Positions 13,513-27,069 of a DNA stretch of 64,000 nt are shown here, piece by piece. The stretch is taken from the NCBI GenBank assembly GCA_013400975.1, contig WBMZ01008997.1, positions 124,001-188,000 on the forward strand. The letters are read 5' to 3'. The position numbers and the translations under genes are program-made. The notes beneath the pieces are model-generated. The model was not told the DNA's origin. It saw only the letters and a list, made by a program, of their open reading frames with translations, and made no database searches. The first letter of the stretch is position 1. Every line of letters starts with the position of its first letter. This DNA is from Atrichornis clamosus. Taxonomy: Eukaryota; Chordata; Aves; Passeriformes; Menuridae.

Positions 13513-15510
13513 ACTCTACATCAAGAAAGGTGGCAAATTATTCAGGAAATACGGAAAAAAAATTGTGAAAATTATTTATTTTTAAAAAGTAGGGCAGCAT
13601 CAGGAAATTATAGCATCTGGGAACTTTTATATTGCAGATTTTTTCTCTAAAAGAAGAAATAAAAAGTGAAAACCCAAGGGGCCATCTTAAATCAACATTT
13701 TCTCTTTCTTGTATCACTAGGTCCACTTCTAAACCAAGTTAGCCTAATGAAAGCATTCTTTTGTGTAATCAAGGCACACACTTTAATTTACCTTGTTCCC
13801 ACAGTAATTGAAGCACATGCTGAGGATACCCAATTACTTTTGAAGCCACTTCTTATTTTACTGACATCTCTCAGATGTCACAGTTTCTTGCTTACTAGTG
13901 GAATTTCTTATTCTTGATAATATTTTTGCACAAAACTTTGTGTCGCAACTGAGAAATCTATTTCTATCCTAAAAGAGAGCTTAGTCAAAGGCTCCTTTGA
14001 TAGATGTGAATGCTTTTCGTGTCACCTCCTATGGCCTCTGTCACCCTGCTGTAGGCTCTTAACTGAAACACCTAGCTGAGGAGTGGAGCCACTCTAATAT
14101 CTTTGTAGGCAAGAATCATCTGCAGGGGTTCATTCAGCTCAGCCTCTGAGAGGTGCAAACTTATCAGTCTTCTACAGAAGGAGCTTAAGTCAATTTGGCT
14201 TCTAACTCATGTTAAAAACCCACCAAAACAAAACAAACCATAATGCTGTCATAATCGCTAATTTCCTACAGATGGTCCTAAACATGGATTCATAAATTTA
14301 CATCTAGGTAGTTAAATAAGCAGCATGGTTTTAGGGTGAACTGATTTTATAATTTTCAGGCTTTTCTGCCTTCTCTTAACCACCAGTTAGGATGTTACAC
14401 AAAAACTTTAGCTTCTGAGAATGTGTATCATGTCTCCCATTTTTACAAAAAGCTTGAAAAAGGGTTTTGCTGGAATTCCCACCTTGTTTACAGTGGCAAC
14501 ACCCAAACAATACACTAAAAATTCTAAAACATGATCATCTTTTGGTGGTAGCTGTTGGTCTAAACTTTCAAATCTTAATTTATCAGGAGATTTGGATACA
14601 GGTAGATAAAACAAATTGGTCAAGGGATTTCTTTGGTATCAGATATTGCAAGTTCTTGGGAGGTTTTACTCCCAAGTAAACAGTAACATAATTTCTCCTC
14701 ATAGGGAGAAGTGAACTGTGGCTATAATATTACAATTTTCAACCTCTGATCTTGTTTCTAGCCAAACAAAACATCATATTTGTTTAGCTAACATAGCGAA
14801 GAACAGGGTGGTCCTTGCATCTGTTTTTGTTTCTCTAAGAAAAAAAAATAAATTAATGTCTTGAGGATTCATACCTCTTTCCAGTTTTGGTGCTTCATTT
14901 GTTTACTAGGGGGAGGAATTGAGAAAAATATTTGGATTATTTTTTAACAGATATAGACATCCACTGAGAAATAAAAATTAAAATTATGTTTAAAATATCA
15001 TAAAATTATTATTATTAGAAATAGGTATAAAAACATGACATAAAAGAGGCCTATATTATAAGAAAATATGATTTTGGTACCTTTGAACCAAATTTGTCTT
15101 AACATAAGGCTACCTGGAAAGAATTTTAAACATCTGTTAGATAATATAATGACCTGGAAAGGCAGAAGGAATTATCAGTCTCAAGGTATGAGACTAAGTC
15201 TGTCTCAATATACTCTATACATTCTATATACTATTGTATTAGAAATATGGGAGTAAGTAAAGAATGTCTATGAAATTGGTTAGACATTTCCAAGACACAA
15301 TTGACTAAAAGAACATTTTATTAATAATATTATGTGCATTCTTAAAATACTTGTATAGGTATATGTTATTTTCCAACAATTTATTTGAAGATAAATTAAT
15401 TTTATTGATTTTTGCTTTTTGTTCTTACATAATAGTGGTTAAAAATCTTCTGACCTTAAAAACTCACCTTACAGTCAGTTAATAAATGAGGTCTGATAAT
15501 ACAGAAATGT

Positions 15511-15538
15511 AATAAAACAATTATATAATTGTTTTATT
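15511..15538. repeat. Perfect 28-bp A/T-rich palindrome
   Basis: The arm AATAAAACAATTAT is followed immediately by its exact reverse complement with no spacer (14 + 14 bp). Pairing stops at the next base on each side (T and C). A further A/T-rich run follows to about 15580, which repeats the AATTATATAATT core. Such a sequence could extrude as a cruciform. It carries AATAAA-like hexamers on both strands, but nothing shows a function. Confidence 0.9.
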
Positions 15539-18374
15539 CAATTATATAATTATATATTTAATATATTAGAATTATATATTACATTTCCTACATAATAGTC
15601 TTTTTCTTGTTGCTATTTCAGTATGGTCTTTCCACTTTAAAAGGAGGCAAAACTAGTATTTTAAATCAAATTTATTTAACTTTGCTGCATCTATGTCTTT
15701 CTGTATCCATACACAGAGAAATTCAGAGACATAAAAATTGTCTATGACCATATTAAGATATTCTGCTGTTGATGATGCAGATGATCTTTAAAAGTTTAGT
15801 CCTTTTTCTGAAGAGTTATAAAACATAGAGATGCAGGATGATGGTTTGATACAGGACAGCATCCTTATATTTCCTCACATGCATAAATTATTGGATTTTT
15901 TACTGCACTTTAGTGGTTGCAACAGGTTGCAAATGCATCCATCAAAGACACATTCTACATGTGTTTTATATCCTTTTTAGAATGCTTCTTTATAACAATG
16001 TCAAAGAAAATCAGAACAAATTGGGAAATTTTTTCTCTGTTCTACCTTTGGAAGCTCTATACAACTCTACACCAAAGTAATTCATTTAACAAAAGTAAGT
16101 GAAATATAAATCAATTATGTTTCAGAGAAGTCAGAAGACTACATTATTCTCTGTGAAAAGCAACGGTATCATCATTTTCTATAAAGAGCACAGAAATGGT
16201 CCAGTCCTCTTGTCTAAAGACATTCTGATCATGCAGAACATCTAAGCAGAGTGACAACAGTCCAGTCACATTGTCCTTTCTGCCAAAAAGTCATTGTGCT
16301 CTATGCCCCTGAAAAAAGGCGCACTTTAAACAAAGCCAACGCTGCTAGATACTTGAATATGGTTTTGACCAAGTAAAGGACAAAAATGGTGTTGCCTATG
16401 ACTGTGCTTAAAGATACTGTATACCTGCAAAATTCACAGAAATAGACAAATAAAGAGATAGGCCTTCTTAATCTCATTAGTAAAATAAACTTTATTATTG
16501 GAAAACTGAAGGTTTTACAAAACCTCAAAAGAGCAGCTTGAAAAATGAGAAATTAGCCAGTCTGCATCATTCCAGACAGTTGAGAATAAAATCACAAGAT
16601 ACTATTTCAATAACAATAACAATGATAACAATGGGGGAAAACCCCAACCCTAACTCCAAAGAACAATTTGAATAATTTTCTAATTTCAGGCATTAGATGA
16701 ATATTGTGGCATTATATTTTCCCTTGTAATTGGAACTCAGGCCTGTTTGGATGCTAGGTAGAACAATATCTACAATTTGTCATGAGTATGAGTCTGCAAG
16801 GATAAGCCTTGTGTGACCAGTTGTAGGCATCAGTAAGGCAGAGTGCTTTACCCAAAGCTTTCCATTCTAGGCTCCCTTCATAATCAATAGAAATAAATAA
16901 GCTGTTCCAGGGCGTGATGCATCTACCTGCTGGGGTTAACAAAGAGACAAAATTATATAATACATAAAATTCCTATTACTCTGACCTGACTTCCTAAGTT
17001 CTTTTCCCAAAAGCCTTAAGAACCTGATGATAAAGTGATGACTGCTATTTGTTTCAGTCACTCAGATTTTTTCTACAGTATGGATTGGATCACATTGCAA
17101 TTGTAACTACATTTTCCAAGTAATCATCTGACATGTTCAAAGCTAATATGATTCAGTTTATCCAGAGAGCATAATTTTTTTTTTTTTCCTGGCAAAACCA
17201 TGTGTTAACCAGGTTGGCCTGTCAACACCTAGTATGCTAAAGGACTGGTTTTGTTCCAAAGCATTCTGGTATAACCTGGGCAGCTTTCCCAAGCTGCCAG
17301 GTGGAAGAGATGGAGAAATGTGGGTGTTAGAAGACTATAAGCCAAATCGTGTCAACTGTTTCTTACTGTATTTTTTTAACCAGAGGAACTCTAAAATTTA
17401 AGTGGAACTTTCTCAATTTGAAAATAAATAAATAGATGCTAAACCTTTTCTTTTCCTTTCAGAAAGTGTATATGAAAAAATTCAAACCTAGCAAAATTCC
17501 TGCTCTGGTAAGGGAACAGATATTATGGTTCCTGATAATTAAGATGTTTTTGTTTGGTTGGGTTTTTTAATGCTTTTAAAATTATGAACGGTCTAACCCT
17601 GGTGTGTCTCCTGCCTCCATCTAATTCTTAGTCATTATATCACAAATATATCAGTTCTATCTCATTTATATTACTTTCCTATCTGGTCTTCAAAATGGAA
17701 AACCAGAAAAGATTTTCATAGTGGTACCTCTCTGCTCAATTTATTTGTGCACCATCAAATCTGAACAAAGAGTGGTGGATATTTCAGGGGGATATGTATT
17801 AAAATTATCAGCCCCTTTGGAATTCCATTTAACTCCCTACATTGCTTATCTACAGCTGTGTTAAACTTCAGGATTAATTTTACTAATTTTGTAGTTTTGT
17901 CTTCATTAAAAAAACCCTTTTAAGTCCCAAGTAATTTTTACTGAGTAATCAACAAAGTGGATGATGTAGAGCACACAGATAAATGGAATACAGTATGCTA
18001 AATATCTCTTTAATCTAACATTTCACTGTAGTTTTAAATTAAAAAACCCCATACATTTGTTCAAATAATATCAAGAAAATAAGCAAAATAAAACACAAGA
18101 TGAGATTAAACAATGCATTGTAATTAAAGAAAAAAATCCATTCTCTAGTCCCTAGATGGAGAGCTGAAATAGATAGTAAAAAGAAGAATAGCTGAGATTA
18201 TGATACATTTAGTGATAATATTACATTTACTGTGCTGAATATGATAGTGAAATCCTATGCAGTGGGCTTGCATCTTGAGTCTAGGATAATGGCCTCTTAT
18301 TAAATCTTGTTAAGCCTCCTGAGGTACACACCTTCTCACCTGTAATCCTTCTTTATAATATACACAGAAATGAA

Positions 18375-18435
18375 AATTTAACAAAAACCCCAAAAAGCAC
18401 CACAAAAAACCCAAACCAAATCAACAACAACATCA
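18375..18435. repeat. A/C-rich low-complexity tract
   Basis: Irregular repeats of AAACCCC, CAAAAA and AACAAC-like units. On the minus strand the tract encodes only a T/G-rich hydrophobic chance frame. Confidence 0.7.
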
Positions 18436-18727
18436 TACAGGAAAAAATTCTCAGCATGGAAAAAAGTTTGAAAAGTAAAGCAATAAGAATGTTAATCTTG
18501 AAGCATATTCTGACTGGATACAAAGACTCAAACATTCATAAACATCCTTCTTTGAGGACTACATCACAGTAGATTAGCATTGGAAATAAACCTTGGAGTT
18601 AATGACATGGATATTATGGATAAGTGATTTCATTGTGATCCACAATAGCTTCATTTAGGAGAGCACTTAAATAGTTGACAATATATCTTAGGACCATGTT
18701 AATGTAGGTTTAAAATCCCTCAATTTC

Positions 18728-18856
18728 AGCACCAGCTTCTCTGAGAGTATGTGGGACATCCCTCTTAGGGTGACCTGCATAGGACCAGGAGTTGGACTCC
18801 ATGATCCTGGTGGGTCCCTTCCAACTCAGCCTATTCTACGATGATTCTATAGTATT
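18728..18856 (+). mobile_element. CR1 LINE 3' untranslated end
   Basis: This is about 130 bp with the hallmark CR1 3' sequence: GTTGGACTCCATGATCCT (about 18792-18809), then GGTCCCTTCCAACTCAGC, then the degenerate ATTCTACGATGATTCTAT tail. ORF2 sequence is not retained upstream, so it is a very short 5'-truncated insertion. Confidence 0.9.
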
Positions 18857-21800
18857 GTGAGCATTCCTTGCATACTTCCGGGTAAAGTCAAATCAGTCTA
18901 AAAACTCTCAATAATGTTTAGTTTATTTCCCTTTTCTGAAATCGAGGTACAGTTTTTCCAAGTATCTTAAGTTTACCTACTAGATAAACTAGTAGCTGGA
19001 GGTCAGCTAAAAGTACAAGATATCAGAGCAAGTTCTTTTCAGTGTAATATTTTAAACTATACTTCTTTCTTGAAACATACTGGAATGTGTGATAGTTGGA
19101 TGCATGGAGTATGAGGTTGCTGAGTAGCATTGAGACCACTTAAAGCTAACCACGTAGACATGGCTGAAGCAGATTCAAGGTCTTGTTTTTCAAGGTCTTC
19201 AAGTTTCTTGTTTTTCTAATATCTTTATTTAATCCTAATTTTCTTGTTATGAATAATTATCCACATTGCTATATAATATTATTCATTAATTCTCTGATTT
19301 AAAACCTACTGAAGTCTAGGAACATGATTCCCTTGACTTGAAATATTTCACATTAAGCCTAAGAATATTTGCACTTTTTAAAATTTGCAGATCTCTAAAG
19401 GAGGTCTTAACATAAATATAAAAGGGCATCTTTAGTTCCTAATTTCTAGGATAACATTAATTATAGCTGGTGAAACCTTTACACTAAATTTCACTGCCAC
19501 TACAGTAAGATTTCCTGGCTTTAAAAATTAATTCAAATAGTATAATCCATATTATATAAATCTCAGTTTAGTACAAAGAAGTATAATCCATTTATGGTAA
19601 TACAATAACTGCTTATTCACACTTTTATGAGTGTATCTAATGAAATGCTTTAAACCTTTTTATGCTAATAGGACTTTTATATATTGATCAGATTTACAGC
19701 TTTTTGCCTTTCCTACAATTGCATGAACAAACTGCATTTTGTGCAGGATCTCCATAAATGTGCACATACCTGATTAGTAGAGTGAAATGATGAGTATACA
19801 TATCTGTACTTATTGCCAATTATTTATGTTTTATTGTTTTAATTATAAGGAGCAGTATTTGCAGTGACTGCAATACAATATTCCCATGTAGAACAGAGTT
19901 AAAAGAATTAATGCACTTTTAAATTAGACTCCAAATTAAAAGATATTTATCTGGCACTAATTTTAGGTATCACTTGGAGGAACTCAGATGTATTTTAAAT
20001 GCAGAGTAAACCAAAAAGTAGAAGTTGCATTTCACTGTTAACCGACTTACATGACAAGTAAACAAGTTTAATCGTGTTATTCACCTCATTGACTTTAATG
20101 ATTCAATAATAGATGTAATAGGCACCTCAGGACCAGATGGCTTAGGGAAAATAAGTCCCCATGAACTACCACTTTTTCATCTCAAGTATCTGATAAATAT
20201 GTTAACTCCCTGCACTGCGATGACAGCCGGAATTTCTCACCAGCTGGCCAGTTGCTCTGCACAGTGGGTGATATCATCCTCAGCTGAATGTTGAATTCTC
20301 AGCTCTGTAGTAAGGTCAGGACTTGAAGGGTTGCGTTTTGGTTTTTTTTTTTAACACTTTTTTTCATTGATTTCACATAAACATTACAATCATCAACAAA
20401 AAGATAAGTGGGAAAGGCCTTAGGAAGGGGTGGACCAAGAGTTAAGGTTGAATTCAATACGAGCTCTACTTGTAACATTGCTCATCATACCCAGGCATTA
20501 GTGATGTGGGTTGAATGTGCAAAGAGATTACACAGCTACAGCTACCTCTCATTAAGTTGTTTTACTACCCCAAGTTTTTTCTCAGTATTGTGCTGCCTCA
20601 AGAAGAGCCTGCATATGGTCACGCCTGGCAGACATTTCAACCATGAAAACATTGTTTATTTCTAGCTGTCATCTGTGCTGCTGCAGAAAAAGGCTCAGAA
20701 GAATTCCACACACACCCTCCTTTCCAGAAATGTCAACAAAATGGACACATTGATTATCAACAGCCTGTACCAGCCAACAAAGTTCAGATCTGAAGGAGTA
20801 TACAGCCTACTGTCTGCCACTATTGCTTGATTCTGGCCATGGTTTTTTAGCAGTTCTTCTCTTCTTAGATATTACATCTGTTTCTGCCTCTGTGTGTGCA
20901 AAATCCAACCATGGCAGAACCTAACAAGACAACAGGATTTCTTCCATGTGTGTGTATTCACAGACATTATTTCCTCTTTGTTATCTGACTTCTGATTTGC
21001 CTTGATAAACTAGACCATACTTGGTCCTGAATCAAGAACAAATTTTGTCCTGAATTTTGGAAGGGAAACTGAAAGGTACATAATGGAAAAAGAAAGGAGT
21101 AAAATAAGACACAGGTGCATTAACCATCTTGTCAGTTAAGGGATTCTGAAAGACAAGACAATTCTGAAAGCCTGGGTAAGCTAATTGTGTGTGAATTCAA
21201 AGTCCACTTTTAAAATTAATTGGATTTTCTCAGTAACTTTAATTACATCCAAGTTGTATTAAAATGTTAGAAAACCCAGAATAAGTGGCATCAAACAACT
21301 TTATACAAAGAAAAATAAAACTCCCATTTTTTTATTACTCTCAGCATTTATTACATGCTATTTATCTCACTTAAATGCACAATAAGTTCTTCAGCTACTG
21401 TCATAATAATGAATAAGTCTCTTATCTTACCATACTGATATGTATCTTCCCATGACAGTAAAAAAGCCACTTATTGACATTAATTCATTTATTCACTCAA
21501 ACTTACTTTGGAAGAGGGTACTACTATTCCTCTGTATAAAAGTCCTTGGTTTAAATAAAGACAAAACTGAAAGATACTGACAGTAGTCCCTTAATCATAG
21601 GCTGATAAACATATCTCTGTTCACATACCTTTTAATTAAGTATGTATCTGCCAAAACAATACGTCTGGAAAAGTTAGTTTTTTATCAAAAGGCAAACAGG
21701 AGCAGGCAAAAAAAAAATAACTGAAAGCTAGTAAAGTATTAAAGTACAAAGAAATTTATATTCTCAACACAATAAAAATCAATAGAAAGATACATCAACT

Positions 21801-24729
21801 GTAGCAAGTAATGTATAAAAATAACAACACAAGAAAAAAAAAAGGAGATGGCAATAGGGATAACAGTAATTTAAAAACAGCAATAGAAACAAAAATAAAT
21901 TTTTCAATTATGTAAGAACCAAAACCAAAACAAACCAAAAAATAAATCAAAATAGAAGAAATTTTCTCTGCATCATCCTTCATCAAAGTAACAAAAATCT
22001 CTCTTTACTCAGGTACATAAACCAAGGTACAACACATATAAAAAATGTGATGGAACTACATAATGAAGAGATACTAGGCCACAGTGAGAATTTACTCTTT
22101 GGCAATTCACAGCTGCAGGCAGGCACAAAAGCTAAATGGACCAGAACAGCTCACTTCTCCAGAGGGGTCCAATTTTTTTTCTACAACAGATTACATGGAG
22201 CACTGGGATTTTTTCAGCACTTTGTTATGTTTCTATGACCCTCACAATCTAGATATGTGATTTTTTTCTGTTCACAGTGTCTGATAGTAGACAAAGTCTT
22301 TACAGACCAGATGGTTGGATAAACATCAGAGTGAAGATCTTATTGAAGCATTTGGGAATGCAGGTTCTTCTGGGAAAATGTTGAAAAAGTCACAGGATAG
22401 CAAATATACAAATTTCATTCATTTTTTTTCCCTAAAGCCTTTCAGTAAAACTTCATAGGAAGAATAATCTGGAGAATCACATGTAGACTTTTCTTTCCAA
22501 GTTGGTTCACACCAAAGGGGAGATAGAAGTGAATTAACACTCACACAGGACTGAGGAACAAACTAGGCATATATATCATCAGGAAATGTAAACTGATACT
22601 AAAGTCAGTGACTAAAAACATTTTTAGATTGCATATATCTCTTTGTAAGCAAAGGATTAATTCAAACAACTACTAGGAGTGAACTTTTTATAATGGTAAA
22701 GCACAAAAATATTATGTTAACTTTGAATTTATGTCAATTTGGCAGAGAAGGATTATGGAATTGGTAAATGGTAAAAATTAATCCAAACGGAGTAAGACAG
22801 GATCAGAACCACTATTTTTACAGCAAATAAGTGGATATAATTCCTCTCAAGAATGAAAACCCAAAGAGTATAATCTCTTCTGAAGTTTCCCATCTCCCCC
22901 AGAATGTTTTTTTATGGTAGAATTCAGCATGTTCTGTGATAAATTTCAGCTTCATTTATACTTATATGCAAAACTAGTCCATAGTGTGTCTTATATCTCA
23001 GTCTTCCAAGAATCTGGAGCAATTATTGGACAGAAATGCATTGTAGCTCTCTTCTAAAGCATTTCTGGGATTTCTTTTACTAGGAAAGCAAGATGTGGGT
23101 TGCACAAAGAAGGGGGCAGAAAATGTCCATGTCTTACTTGTACTCTGATATGGGCCCAAGATATATTGGAGGAACTTATATTCTGAAATGCTCTTAAGTA
23201 CCTTACTAGATATCTTTGTCAATCAATTTTGTATAATAAACATTTCCTCCTGTAGTGAGGACAACCGTGCTGGGGCTGGAGGCTTAGGCTTTCCTCCTAA
23301 CTCAGCTGTCTGTCCAGCCCTCAACTCCTTCCATTTTTTTCAGGGTTCTCCTCATTGCAGAGTGAGCTAATTTGGGAAACTGATTTGAGTTACAACTAAC
23401 TTGGTGTGTGTGCTTTGATTTAAGTGATCATGAAGTTGCAGCCTGGGGTAAGACATTGTAGACCATATGATTCAAACCCCTTCTATTGTGGGTATTTAAT
23501 TTTTATACACAGTACAACAGCAAGCTTTTGGTTTGTGCTTATTCACACAAGATTCAAACATTTTAACATTATGTGCCATGGTTAAATGCTTTAAGATAAT
23601 AAAAATTCCTGTCACTTTTATTTCACTCTAGTTCTTTTATTTCTTCTTTTGCAAGTGCTTGATATTGAAAATATCAGTTCCAAGAACTCTTTGATGCTAC
23701 AGCTTGAAGAGGGTTAATTTCTTTTCAGTGAAAAACTGTATCGATCAATGTGAATTCCTTTCTCCCCCAACCCCCAGGGAAAGCATCAAAAAGAAATTAG
23801 GAGCACCTTCAGAATGCTACAAATAAATAAACATTAACTGTGTCTGAATTAGTAACTAATGGAATTCTACATATTCTATGGTTAGATGAGTGTACACAAT
23901 ACACCTAAATTGTGGATGTTTGCCTTATCCAGCATTTCCTAGCTTTACTTTTACATTTTCTGTCTCCTCTCTACCCAAATACTGATTATGTAGGTCTGTA
24001 ATGGTCAGCTGGGTATTGTTGGTAATTAACCTCACAGACAAAGGGTAATTGCTCAATTGTCTTTGGAGAGTCTGATGGGAGAACTCAGAGGTAGTGGCCA
24101 ATCAGAAAGTGAAAAAGGAAAACTCTCCAGAGTTAATGAACAAAGTTTGTATTAGTGTCTTTTAACTTTCATTTGACAGTATATATTTTTCCTTTTAAAC
24201 CCACGTGGCCTAAGAGCCAAACTGCTATATTAGATATTGTAAGTTTACACTAATATGTAATATTTCTGGAATTTATGAGATAAGCTTTTTAGTCATTTCT
24301 TGTCATAGTGTTTATATTTAAAAAATGAGTTTGTTTAAACTGTGAAGATGTAGTTACGATTGGCAGTGGGAGATTTTAAATTTGGTTTTAGTGATGGAAA
24401 ACTTTCTAAAAATATGTAATTCTGGGTGGTCAAATGTACTCACTATATCAGTAGAAATTCTACTACTGTTGTAACAGAAAACTGAACAAATTTAACAGAT
24501 TATATCGAGAAAGCTGAGTAATAGACTTACCTTCTAATCTGGTAGCATTATGTTTTCTAGGTGCTGATAGAAGGACCTACGTAATACAAACAGAAAACAG
24601 CTCAATCTTTTCTTACACATGTACTTTTCTTTCCAGACAGGATTAAATTTAGCTGAAGACTTTGGTGTTATTAATAAGGGGCTTGTGGCCTTCCCAAAGT
24701 CAATGTTAAGTCCAGAAGTACCTTGAGAG
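18857..24729. other. A/T-rich non-coding DNA, no gene seen
   Basis: This is 5.9 kb with no recognisable exon or dispersed repeat. The 85-codon frame at 20408-20665 and the less A/T-rich 20200-20960 interval were inspected and show no known protein features or splice-bounded structure. A T-run sits at 20342-20355 and an A-run at 21833-21842. Confidence 0.55.
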
Positions 24730-24903
24730 TGTCTACAGGGTGGTGAGATGCTGGAACAGGTTGCCCAGGGAGGATATGGATGCCCTGGCAGTGTTCAAGG
24801 CCAGGTTGGATAAGGCCTTGAGCAACCTGGTCTAGCAGGAGGGTTGGAACTGGATGATCTTTAAGGTCCCTTCCAAAACCTTAACATTCTATGACTGTGA
24901 TTT
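24730..24903 (+). mobile_element. CR1 LINE 3' end
   Basis: A truncated CR1 with GGTGAGATGCTGGAACAGG and GGTTGCCCAGGGAGG near 24742-24775 (end of ORF2), GTTCAAGGCCAGGTTGGAT at about 24795-24813, GGAACTGGATGATCTTTAAG at about 24846-24865, and a worn ATTCTATGACTGTGATT tail. This is the familiar C-terminal and 3' UTR segment of avian CR1 in the plus orientation. The 5' boundary is only approximate. Confidence 0.9.
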
Positions 24904-25433
24904 TATATAATTTCCTTCCTTTACCTCACACTAACTCTTTTTATGACCTCTTATTCAAAAGAGGGTTTCCACAACTGACAGAATTTATGCCAGATTGCTT
25001 TCCATAAATGGACAGTAAGGTATCTAAATTGCCTTGAAGATCCCAACATAATTAGGTTTAGTATCTATTATAATGTTGCCATTTTTAACACAGTCTGTAT
25101 TTTCCCAAACCAATTTTCCATATTCATGGTCTTACATGTTCCTGTGATTTTATAGAAAGCAGCTAATTAGTAAGAGATCAATTTGAATTTGTTCATTACT
25201 GCTTCACTTTATAGTAGCTAACAGACCCAATAATATTGCTAAAGTGAATCACCATGGTGTTCAATTTTATGAATCAATTTAATAATAAAAGCAAATTATT
25301 CCAAATCTTTAATTTTCTTGGGTTGAGCACATGACGCTGTTTTGTTATCCCTTATCGCTGCTTTATACTAAACATGAATTCTGTGCCTCTGACTCAATTC
25401 CAAGAATTTTCAAGGACAAACACGAATACTCCT
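24904..25433. other. A/T-rich non-coding DNA between CR1 and LTR-like block
   Basis: No gene or repeat is recognised. The rightmost 100 bp could already belong to the LTR-like element, whose 5' boundary I could not fix. Confidence 0.45.
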
Positions 25434-25985
25434 GTGCTGGGACTCAGGCGGGTTTGCTTTGGTTTTTTTTCTTCACTCACTCACTCCTAAGCTCTCGGCT
25501 CCGCCACAGGCAGCAGGGAAGAGAGAGCTGGGGGTTTGGGTTTTTTTCCCTTTTTTTTTTTTCTTTTTTTTTTGTTTTGGCTAGTTTTTTTTCAGCTCTG
25601 TTTTTTCAAGGGAGAGAGACGGACAGCAAATTCTTTTTTTTTTCCTTGGGACCTTTTCCTTTTCCCCTGAAACTGCCTCTCAACCGAGCTCGGATCCAGG
25701 ACAGAAGGTCATCCGATCGCCGGCATCGCCGGGGGAGGGCCCTGCCTCGGCCCGTCAGCGGGGACCACACCAAGGACTCTGTACTTTACACAGGTTTCTC
25801 CATCACAAGTAGTTTATAATTTAATATTGTTCATTTCTTTCCTATGCTTTGTAAATAAAACAGGATTTTTTCATTCTACCTCTGAGGAATTGCCTCTGTC
25901 TGGACCTGGTGGGGAAGGGGTGGCTGACAATATACCTTCCCCCCGGGAGGGCATTTTCCTCCTTATATTGTCTCAAACCGGGACA
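25434..25985 (+). mobile_element. Probable endogenous-retrovirus LTR, CpG-rich
   Basis: The block differs sharply from its surroundings. It has T-rich tracts at 25540-25575 and 25635-25650, a CpG-rich segment at about 25680-25765, and then a promoter-like TTTATAATTTAATA at about 25813-25826. A polyadenylation hexamer AATAAA (25854-25859) and a 125-bp U5-like stretch follow, ending in CAAACCGGGACA (25985). The order TATA, AATAAA, U5 ending in CA is that of a plus-strand LTR with a short R region. The 5' end is uncertain: a TG at 25434 is my best guess, and no matching target duplication is visible. It differs in sequence from the other LTRs in the window. Frames at 25331-25819 and 25827-26027 fall mostly or wholly inside it and are not taken as genes. 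A promoter/first-exon CpG island is the main alternative. Confidence 0.6.
25854..25859 (+). promoter_or_regulatory. Polyadenylation signal AATAAA of the LTR-like block
   Basis: AATAAA about 40 bp after the TATA-like sequence and 125 bp before the presumed LTR end, as expected for an R/U5 junction. Its activity is unknown. Confidence 0.5.
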
Positions 25986-26902
25986 GTGGCCCATCCACAG
26001 CATGTAGAAAAAGTGAAACGAATCTAGAAAACTGAATTCAAAACCTAGAAAACCAGGAGCTATATTCCTAATTTTAAGAAGTGCAGATACAGAGAATATA
26101 GTAGGTTAAACATGCTAGCTGCAACATTGTCTTAACTTTAGTGAGTGAAGCATTGGGTTTTCATCCTGGTATTTCTAGTGTTAAGGGAAGATAATCGACA
26201 TGGGCCACAGTTGCTGACCAGCTATGCTTTCCCTGAAGACAACAGATGAAGCAAGCCATCATATTTCCTTCCTATTTACCCCAAACCTTTCCCTCTGACC
26301 CAGGCCCAGACTCTGACAAAATTAATTTGGTACATGGCTGAGAATTCTTGAGCTGGTCCCATCTGTAACATGCTAGATAACACTCTCACCTATCAGTTTA
26401 GCTAATAAGTAGATCAAGTAACTTTCCCAGATGCAATAGGCCTCTTCCATTGAAAAGCAATTTTCTGAACTCTACAGATTTGCTTCAAAGGATAATGAAG
26501 AACTTTAATTTCACACTTACCTATACCATGGTTTTGAGACACCCCTACAGTATACAGAGTTTAATATTGTGATTATCAAATCACAAAAAAACCTCATACA
26601 CAGTGAACAAGTGAGATAAAACTACTAATAGAAAACAAAAACTCCCAACCAAAATCTGAAATATTTTTCTAAATAAAATTGGTAGAGGAATTGAAAAAAA
26701 AAATACTAAGATTACTGTCGTACAGAATTATCTATATAAGAAATGATATATGCAAATAACTATGTAGCAAGTATACCTAATTCTTTTAGGCTTACTTGTG
26801 AGGACCTTATTCATATTGAGTAGTACCTGTCTGCTCAAATTCTCCAGTTAAGTTCACCAAGTGAGATATTACTCACTGGAGAAGATGTAAACTCCTTTCT
26901 TT
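25986..26902. other. A/T-rich non-coding DNA between two LTRs
   Basis: About 900 bp with no recognisable gene or repeat. There is no gag, pol or env sequence here, and the LTRs on either side differ in sequence and orientation, so they are not the two ends of one provirus. Confidence 0.6.
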
Positions 26903-26907
26903 GCTGG
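26903..26907. repeat. Target-site duplication, left copy (GCTGG)
   Basis: GCTGG directly precedes the TG of the LTR and is repeated exactly at 27685-27689. Five base pairs is a duplication length produced by many vertebrate retroviral integrases. Confidence 0.85.
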
Positions 26908-27063
26908 TGTAGTGGGTTGACCCTGGTTTGATGCCAGGTGTCCGTAAAAACCACTCTATCACACCCCTTCGCAATTTGACAAGGGAGAGATAAGGACAGA
27001 GAGAGATCACTCAGTGATCACTATCACAGGCAATACAGACTCAACTTGGGAATGTTAATTGAA

Positions 27064-27069
27064 TTTATT
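27064..27069 (-). promoter_or_regulatory. Polyadenylation signal of the minus-strand LTR
   Basis: TTTATT on the plus strand is AATAAA in the sense direction of the LTR, placed about 160 bp before its 3' end. Confidence 0.6.

Larger units (their letters stand above)
13513..18727. other. A/T-rich non-coding DNA, no gene seen
   Basis: No gene or dispersed repeat is recognisable. The interval contains a strongly A/T-rich section at 14930-15600 with a perfect palindrome (listed separately), and A/C-rich low-complexity DNA near 18375-18435. Short frames such as those at 14408-14679 exist on both strands with no family features. Confidence 0.6.

Noticed and set aside
16641..16657. Telomere-like CCCTAA near ACCCCAACCCTAACTCC
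   Set aside because: Only one CCCTAA unit is present, so there is no interstitial telomeric array.
20341..20370. T-runs as the reverse of a processed-pseudogene poly-A tail
   Set aside because: No gene-like sequence lies next to them and no flanking direct repeat was seen.
25331..25819. 162-codon frame, the longest in the window
   Set aside because: It runs through poly-T tracts (encoding Phe runs) and CpG-rich LTR-like DNA, with no domain features.
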